Positions 56,731-64,000 of a stretch of DNA of 64,000 nucleotides are shown in pieces (position 1 is the stretch's first letter; every line of letters begins with the position of its first letter). This DNA is from Lumbricus terrestris. Lineage: Eukaryota; Annelida; Clitellata; Crassiclitellata; Lumbricidae. The stretch lies in the NCBI GenBank assembly GCA_949752735.1, contig OX457036.1, positions 17,284,933 to 17,348,932 on the forward strand, read 5' to 3'. Made by a program: the position numbers and the translations under genes. The notes beneath the pieces were generated by a model. The model was not told the DNA's origin, made no database searches, and saw only the letters and a list, made by a program, of their open reading frames with translations.

Positions 56731-58217
56731 TGTGGCTGGACGGTCATGAACGGCGTCCATGCACTTATTTTAAATCTGAACGCCCTCCTGCCACTTATTG
56801 GCCGGCACAGCCTGGAAAGGTAAGGGCGTCCAGGCACTTCTTTTTCCACACTTTAGACACTGGTTGTACTGAATATTGTGTTAACGATGAATATTCTGGC
56901 TTCCACAATAACCACAAATGGCTATATAGTTAAAAAAATCATATATAGATGAGATGCATATCGCAGGCATCTTGCAAAGCAGACAGGACATGGAGGAACA
57001 AGAGAGAAACCAAGACAAGAATATTATGTGGAATTATAATACACCAGATTTTTCCAATATGGACGTGAATACTTAAAAAGCTATGCAAAAAAAGATGAGA
57101 AAAGAATGCTGGGCTGAAAAAATTGCAGGAATTTCAAGACTACTACAGAAGATTAGAAGCGATGACGTAAGACTATTCTTAAGTACATAAACAAAAGCAT
57201 TTGACAAAGTCCTTTACAAAGACCCCCATGGTGTTTGGCCATGTGGTGAGATAGCCAGATACCCGAATTCCACACATCACACTAAGTGCAAGAAAAGAGA
57301 AACGACGGAGGACCAGGACTGTGCTGGAAGGACATTATAGAATGCTGGGCATAGCAAATTCAAAAATTCAAATTCAAATTGTTTATTCAGCGAGATCAAA
57401 AAAGACAGTTCAAAGTATCAAAATGACAAAATAAGCATGTGCCTTGAACACCAGAAGCTAAACAACATCAAATATAAGATGAGAGATCCTGGGTAACCCA
57501 GAAAGGGAGTGATCCCACTAGCCTGGGCACCCACAAACAGGAATTTATATCAAGATGGTGGCGAGTGAATTACTTCATAAGTGGAATGGAGAGAAGAGGC
57601 ATGAGCTAGGAGAAAGTAATAGAGATAGGCCAAGTGAAAAACAGACTTAACAAGACTGACTAACACTGTGAGCTCTGGATCTGCATGCCAGGTCATAGAT
57701 TCAATCCCTTGCGAAGCCAAGGCAATGACTCTTACCTTCATAATCCAGGCAGTGAATCAAACCTTAAAATCAGAACTATCAGCCTTACCTGGAATATCAA
57801 GGTGATAACCGCTGCCTTTAAAACTAAGGCAATAACATTTCCTGGAAGTTCTAGACAATCAACCGAGCCAAAGATTTTACAAATGACTGCGCTTATTTAT
57901 TCACACCTGGCCTCAGGATTCATGAACTGATGATTAATGAAGCTGATGAATTTTTCCTTCTGGTTTACTTCTTCTTCATCCTTCGCCTCAATATGTGCAG
58001 CAATTGTTCTTTAAGACATATTTATGAAGCCCATACTCTTCTTCTATGGTCCAGTGTAGGTTACACGATAATAATTATGTCTTCCCCTTGTAGAACACAA
58101 GAAGCCCTGTAAGTTCGTCTTCTTCTGGGAGGTTCATGGCTTCATGCAAGGCTCTTCCTTTTCCATGCCTGTTTCTTTTGCTGCGTCTGTTGCCTTTTCC
58201 ATTTTGATTCCGACTTT
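56731..58217. other. Non-coding, fragments only
   Basis: Scattered frames near 57180-57350 faintly recall LINE RNA-processing remnants but are full of stops. A tRNA-like stretch at about 57662-57715 (…gatctgcatgccaggtcatagattcaatccc) may be a SINE relic. Confidence 0.35.
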
Positions 58218-58416
58218 GTATTCTTCTTCTTCCTCTTCCTCCTCCTCCTTCTCCTCCTCCTCCTTCTCCTCTTCCTCTTCCTCTTCCTCTTCTTCCTCTT
58301 CCTCTTCCTCTTCTTCTTCTTCTTCTTCTTCTTCTTCTTCTTCTCCTCCTCCTCCTCCTCCTCCTCCTCCTCCTCCTCCTCCTCCCCCTCCTCCTTCTTC
58401 TTCTTCTTCTCCCATT
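58218..58416. repeat. (TCC)n/(TTC)n pyrimidine tract
   Basis: About 200 bp of tcc, ttc and ctc triplets. Long Ser and Glu ORFs on the two strands are artefacts. Confidence 0.95.
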
Positions 58417-58604
58417 CTTTCTCTACTCACCCATTCTTTCTGTACTTCCAAATTCTCCTGTCCTTCTTTCAGCAAGCCACTCTCCTCTTCTTCCTGAGGT
58501 AACCTCCATTTCTTTTCCACATCCTCCTCCAATAACTCCTCATCATCTCCTTCCTCCCTTCTGTTGGCATCCCTCTGAACTTAAGCCATGCTGATCATCA
58601 CGTG

Positions 58605-58925
58605 ATTGCATATACTTGATGCCAAACACGATCGCCTACCTGATGACATTCTACTTGATAGGAAACTCAGTCACTCACTTGATAGGCTGATAGCAAACTT
58701 GCTCACGTACTTGAAACAGATCCGCTAAACATACTCTGTTTCCATATTTGCTCGCATGCTTAACAGCAGACTCAATGACACATTTGATGGCAAACTCACT
58801 TGCATACTTAGAAAACCGCTCGCAGGCTGTGATCGCATACTTGCTTGATTACTTGACAGCAAACTTGATGCTGGCAAACTTGCTTGCATATTCGAGAGCA
58901 AACCCACTGGCGTACTTGATTATCA
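58605..58925. repeat. Degenerate short tandem repeats around acttgatrgcaaact
   Basis: About ten imperfect units of roughly 25-35 bp, such as tacttgataggaaact, tgatagcaaacttgct and tgatgctggcaaacttgct. Confidence 0.65.
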
Positions 58926-59880
58926 TCCAATTTCAGAGGACTTGGCTGGATCGCGTTTGAGGACGGAATTAGAATCCGCTGATCAGTCAGCCCCGAAACC
59001 CGATCCCTGAAAACAAGGTGCAGTAAACCCTACCCAGTATGTAAACACGAATATGCTTGTGCAATTAAAAAACAAACACAAACTTAACACCTCTATAAAG
59101 CACGCGGGGTAACTTAAGATGAGGCAGCCAACCGGTTGACCCAGACCAAGACCCAGGACCCATACCAAGACCCAAGATACAATACCTGCTGGCACCAACT
59201 AACTATACCTGGAGACAAAGTGTCTATAGACGTGACTGAGCTTGGGCTGTTTATTTCTGTTTTCTCTGCCAGCATGCCATTGGCATTTGATGACCAGAAG
59301 AAATTGAACCCAGCCAGGGTCTTATAAAATGAGTTCCATATTGGCATGCTGGCCGGCAGGACAAAGTACATTAAGTAAAATAAGTTGTATAGTTAAGGAT
59401 GTTGGACATTGTTGGTATATGCAGTTGGCTTATGTAGAAACGAATGTGACAGCAATGCCATGATCCCAGAGGGGGAGAGGGGGTGTGGTCACTTAGTAAG
59501 TAAGTAAGTAACCTAAGTGGTCTTTACTTGCAGTGTAAGTAACTTAAGTAGCCTTTACATGCATCTGACAAGCGCATATATGCAAATTATGCATATCACC
59601 CTTATAATTATTTCCACCCCAATCCATGAGTTCTGAGCAGACACCAAAAAGTGTATTAGCGTCAAGCTTTTATATTATTTGTGTTTTTATTTATTTATAT
59701 TAATTGCTATCGATTGTTTTATCGGTAAAATAAGAGACGATTTTGGAGCAATGGATAAACTGGAGTGTTTTCATCAGTCGGATAATTGACTGATTGGTTC
59801 ATTGGAAATGACCTTTCAGACATTTCATTAACCTCTGATGAAAGGTCACCACGGTTCAGGGCTTATGTTCCTAGAAATAT
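58926..59880. other. Non-coding, no gene seen
   Basis: Contains small agaccca repeats (59143-59174) and (AGTA)n at 59496-59511. No supported ORF. Confidence 0.4.
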
Positions 59881-60340
59881 GTGGCCCAAGGGGAAGAAGT
59901 GGGAGGATGGAGGAGTAGCAGGACTAAGAGAATGAGGAAAATGAGGAAAATGGAAGTTAGGACAAAGGAAAAGAAAGGGAGTAGGAAGAGAAGGAGAAGA
60001 AGGAGAAGGGGAATTAGCGGAAAGTATGGGAGGAGAATGGAAGGAGAAGGCTTGTAGGAGGAAAGTGGAGGAGAAAGAGATAGAGAGAGAAGTAGGAATA
60101 AAATGGAAGGAGGAGAATAGCAGGAAGAGAAGGAGGAGGAGAAAATTAAGATGGAATGAGCAGAAGGATAGTTGGAGGAAAAGGGTGGATCTGAGAGGTG
60201 GAGCAAAAAGAGAATGAAAAGGAGGAGTCAGAGAAAGAAAAGGAAGAGAAGTAAGAGGAGGAGAAAATAATCAAGCAGAACAGAAAGAGTGAGTACGAGA
60301 TTGGGAAAAAACTTAGGAGAGGGAAAGAGGAGGATGTAAT
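59881..60340. repeat. Purine-rich (GGA/GAA) low-complexity tract
   Basis: About 460 bp of mostly A and G on the plus strand. Confidence 0.9.
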
Positions 60341-60609
60341 GAAATGGCATTGGTACTCCATGAAACATGGAAACTTGCCTTGTCCTGGTTTAGTTTTCTT
60401 TCACAAACTACCGGTAATAATATATGTAGCTCGCAATTAACTCACGATTATCTGGTATCTGGATTACTTTTTGAGATTTATAGAATACATGCTGTCTCAG
60501 GCAGTTAAACAACCCAGCAACCAATAGATAGAAGGATACTTAATACATTCTTATCTGGCTGTTATCTCATATCAGAATTCTGCTTGCGCTGTTCATGTAT
60601 AGTATATAT

Positions 60610-62345
60610 TAGGGTGCTCCAGATTATGATGCATTTTCAAAAAGTTTCTAAAAATACTGCTCCCTGGCATTTTTCCCATTCCATTTATCATGTTGATCAA
60701 CTGTACCAATTTTCAGACCAATTGAAAAAGGTTAAGCCTTGCCACCGGCATAAAAACTTTACAATACGAAAATACATAGGAATTTTCTTTAAAATCGGCA
60801 ATTTGGAAACCATGATGGGAATTGGTGTGAAAACGTAATTATTTCATGATGGTTAACTTCTTTTGCGAGCTTTTGTATGTGCCTGACGATATTTAGTATA
60901 TGGAATCTTAGATGCACTGGGTGCAGTATGAGAATTGTAGAAAATAGCTGCATGGGAGTCAGACCTTGATATATGTGGAGTTGCGTTGTGCAATGAAAAC
61001 TTTACTATGGATCTTAAGAAAGACTAGGGTGCTGAATCCCAAACCAGGAAATTCTAGCATTGACTGGGTGTGTCTTAGATTGCTTAGTGATCGTGAATAA
61101 ACTATTTTTGAGAAGTGATGACAAGTTATATGGCTTGTTGGGAGGGGGCAATTATCCCATTGTAAGACAACGGAATTTCTTTAAATGGAGGTGTTCTGCG
61201 TTTGTTCGTTTATCTGAAAACGATCCAAATGTCCAATGTCCAATTGTCCATGTTACTACAACGATTCCAGAAGCAGTGAAAAGCAGTGAAAAGCAATTAA
61301 ATAGGTTTGGGGTTATCGAACAACGAAAGAAGAACATCAAGGTCAAGATCATGGATCTCTACGAGAAAATTTTTATAGAGTCGTGTTTGCACGTTCAATG
61401 CCTTGGCGGTGTCTGCAGCGGATGCACCTTTAGATGGTCTGCAGTCCTAGACTGATTTCAATACGACAGATTCAGATGTTTCAGGAGCTGCAGTTACTGT
61501 CCTTAACATTTATGATATCTTGCAGAAGAAACTGTACCATTCGCATTGATCTTGAATTTGGTTTCTCAATGGGAAACCCACAAATCGCTCGCCAACTTCT
61601 GACAGTGAGACAAACAGAACCACTTGAAACCCCCATTTCAGTAGGCTATTTCCGCAGTTGAATGCATCCTCAAAACTGATTCATTTGATAATTACCAAAA
61701 GGTCAGTGCTTATTGTTCAACCTACTCAATATTGAAAGTTACTCGCTCAGCTTAGGCTATACTACCAGCACAGTGGAAAGATGTTGACAATTTCCAGCAG
61801 GCAGCGCTACCTACTGTATGCCTACTAAAGCTTGTTCGTGAATGGAAAAAGCGACGAAACTAATAACATGCTTTATAAATGCAGTCATAAAGGATTAATA
61901 TCAACAATAGTCTACTCTACAGGTGGTTAGATCTCATCGACACAGATTCCGAGATTTTAAGCACCGACGAAACTTTTGAAACAGTATAACATAGGCCTAA
62001 CAATGTAAGATCTGTAGGTCTGTGGGAGTGGAAGTGGAATAATTGCAGTAGCAGTTTGTGGAGAGAGTTACATTAATTTTGTCTGTTGATATTAGTGTCA
62101 TGTTCTGACCAATAAATCATAAATCATAAACACACACTGGTTTTATCATATATACTTACATACCAGCAATTTGTATTTTCAACCGAAAAATAGCCGTTAT
62201 TGTTAAACTTCATCGTGCTGGTGGCAAGGCTTAACCTTAATGTAGAATCCTCAAATTTGGTTTTTTAGACTCATCTCTATGAGACGCATGGGAAAATAAC
62301 CGGGGAGCTAAGAATTTTCAACTTTTATTTTTTTGGAGCACCCTA
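60610..62345. mobile_element. hAT-type element with TIR TAGGGTGCTCCA (1736 bp), host of a MITE
   Basis: Ends TAGGGTGCTCCA / TGGAGCACCCTA are flanked by the perfect 8-bp duplication gtatatat (60602-60609, 62346-62353). An internal ORF (61060-61455, 131 aa) is not recognisable and starts inside the nested MITE. Confidence 0.9.
60924..61062. mobile_element. Nested, diverged hAT MITE (139 bp)
   Basis: Left end CAGTATGAGAATTG, degenerate right end …CTAGCATTG, perfect 8-bp duplication actgggtg (60916-60923, 61063-61070). The interior (for example cttaagaaagact) aligns with the MITE at 24551-24696. Confidence 0.85.
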
Positions 62346-62777
62346 GTATATATTCAGCAATTCATCGTCTGCGCTTGGAGTCTTCTGATGTTTTTCATCT
62401 AATCTTTTCCCTTTATATTAAATATGGCGCCAGCTGTGTGAGACAGATTTCCTATAAACGGTGCTACATAATTATACGCAATATGGCCAATTGCAATTCT
62501 AAATGTTGTTGTTTTTCCTCATTGTTCTGCTCTGAATCTAATGTTAGGGGATCTATTCCATGATCCTTTGAGAAGTAGCCTACTTTAAAGACACTTGCTC
62601 AGGTGTCTAGAAACATACATACATGCACACACGCACACATGCTCACATATGCCTTGTATGCATAGATTCATATAGACGCATACACACATGCGCACACACA
62701 CGCATGCATTTATGCATACCTAGTACCTACATACATACATGCTTATGTATATTCATGCATACATGCATACAGATGCC

Positions 62778-62994
62778 ATACATACATACATACATACATA
62801 CATACATACATACATACATGCATGCATGCATGCATGCATACATACATACATACATACATACATACATACATACAATCATACATACATACATACATACATA
62901 CATACATACATACATACATACATACATACATACATACATACATACATACATACATACATACATACATACATACATACATACATACATACATACA

Positions 62995-63028
<34 letters not shown>

Positions 63029-63047
63029 CATACATACATACATACAT
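62778..63047. repeat. (CATA)n tetranucleotide array, about 270 bp
   Basis: Almost pure cata units with short catg interruptions at 62817-62836. Tyr/Ile/His ORFs on both strands are artefacts. Confidence 0.97.
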
Positions 63048-64000
63048 GTAAAAAAGTGTGCATACATGCCTGGATACATGCATTATGTGATAGATCATTG
63101 TAAAGCTACAGAAGCTCCATGTGTTGTAGCTGCTTGTTCTTCATTTGCTAATATATAAAGTGCTGCACAGAGCTGCACTATCTTCCCTTTACGTTTCTTT
63201 GTCTTAGACTGTAGGGATTGGGGCTACTCATCCAGGTCCTCTGTGATTGTGGTTCCTGGCAGAGCACCTCTCCTATCAGTGGTGATTGTCTCTGATGTTG
63301 AATTAAAGCTCTCTTCTCTTATACTACATATATATATATATATACAAACAATGCATATAGTATTATATATAATTATAGTACTATATACGGTAGATGAAAC
63401 TGTACTGCCCTAAATTCTTAACTCAAAACTGTACTTACACATTATGCATACATATTTACTTATTTACACTCTGAACCGACTTTGCTATGTATTTATGTAT
63501 GACATGGCATGTCTGTATCATTGTATGCATATACATAGATACACACATACATACATACATACATACATACATACATACATACATACATACATACATACAT
63601 ACATGTGTGTAGGCATGTATGCATCTATGCATTTGTATATGTGTATGTGTGTACATGCGCATACTGGTACTTAATTGGACACGTGCTGATTCCGAACCAA
63701 CTTTGCCATGCATGTATTGTATGTATATACGTATGTACACATTATGCATTTATATATTTATATATATATATATATAACCTGTGCCAGTAAAATTGCAATC
63801 ATATATTATATAATATAATATATATAAATTTTAGCAATGGAATTTCCTTGTTAATTTATGTAAGTTTATGGTCAATTATAAGACTTGCAGAAGCATGGTT
63901 GATCCGATCTGACTAAGATGATGCAACTGAAAATGGTCTGAAACTGTTCTGGCGCTACAGAAAATGCTCTGGTTGTATTTGAATATTGAGGTCTGCCTTC
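63048..64000. other. Right edge: non-coding with a second (CATA)n and (TA)n runs
   Basis: (CATA)n again at 63541-63604, short TA arrays at about 63327 and 63755. No gene seen. Confidence 0.6.

Noticed and set aside
61060..61455. 131-codon ORF inside a hAT element
   Set aside because: Starts within a nested MITE and has no recognisable domain.
62778..63047. Regular short-period array that could suggest CRISPR
   Set aside because: Pure tetranucleotide repeat without spacers, in a eukaryotic genome.

Overview
This window is animal nuclear DNA with few genes. It is AT-rich and crowded with microsatellites and transposable elements (TEs), and it has no bacterial gene organisation. The palindromic octamer TAGGCCTA occurs about 30 times against about one expected by chance. 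I associate that signature, together with the TE mix (many short hAT elements, mariner derivatives, CR1/L2-like LINEs, a young Ty3/gypsy-like element), with echinoderms or a related marine invertebrate. The assignment is an inference, and all reading was done by eye.

Backbone. A segment is present twice in direct orientation, about 24.8 kb apart at its left end. Copy A is 1-7353, truncated by the window edge. Copy B is 24790-38078. Each copy holds one apparently intact, single-exon gene for a protein kinase with short DMR-type repeats and a Gly/Ser/Tyr-rich tract at its N-terminus: 612 aa at 963-2801 and 700 aa at 30829-32931. The copies differ by substitutions, by an extra N-terminal repeat block in copy B, and by TE insertions found in only one copy. 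These give clean empty-site controls. One 670-bp block downstream of the kinase (4785-5454 and 36161-36830) is identical in the two copies.

Between the copies (7354-24789) lie nested TEs: LINE 3' ends, several hAT elements, two internally deleted mariner elements, and a complete, very young LTR retrotransposon (16817-24467). The LTRs are about 2.1 kb and nearly identical, with a 4-bp target duplication, a primer binding site and a polypurine tract. Its only long ORF is a 1012-aa Gag that starts inside the 5' LTR and reads through the primer binding site. No pol is present, so it looks like a gag-only element mobilised in trans.

Copy B is interrupted by a large palindromic (foldback-like) element at 25173-30199, which itself carries a hAT insertion, and by two further hAT elements.

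Right part (38079-64000): mostly unique non-coding DNA, microsatellites, more hAT elements (two of them hosting a second, nested hAT), a CORE-like tRNA-derived SINE that shares the 3' hairpin of the local LINE family, and a 44-bp minisatellite. One plausible signal-peptide first exon (50167-50254) ends in a consensus splice donor. It suggests that a secreted or membrane-protein gene begins here and extends beyond what I can recognise.

At least 15 hAT-type elements could be delimited to the base by inverted termini plus 8-bp target duplications. I saw no tRNA or rRNA genes and no CRISPR arrays.
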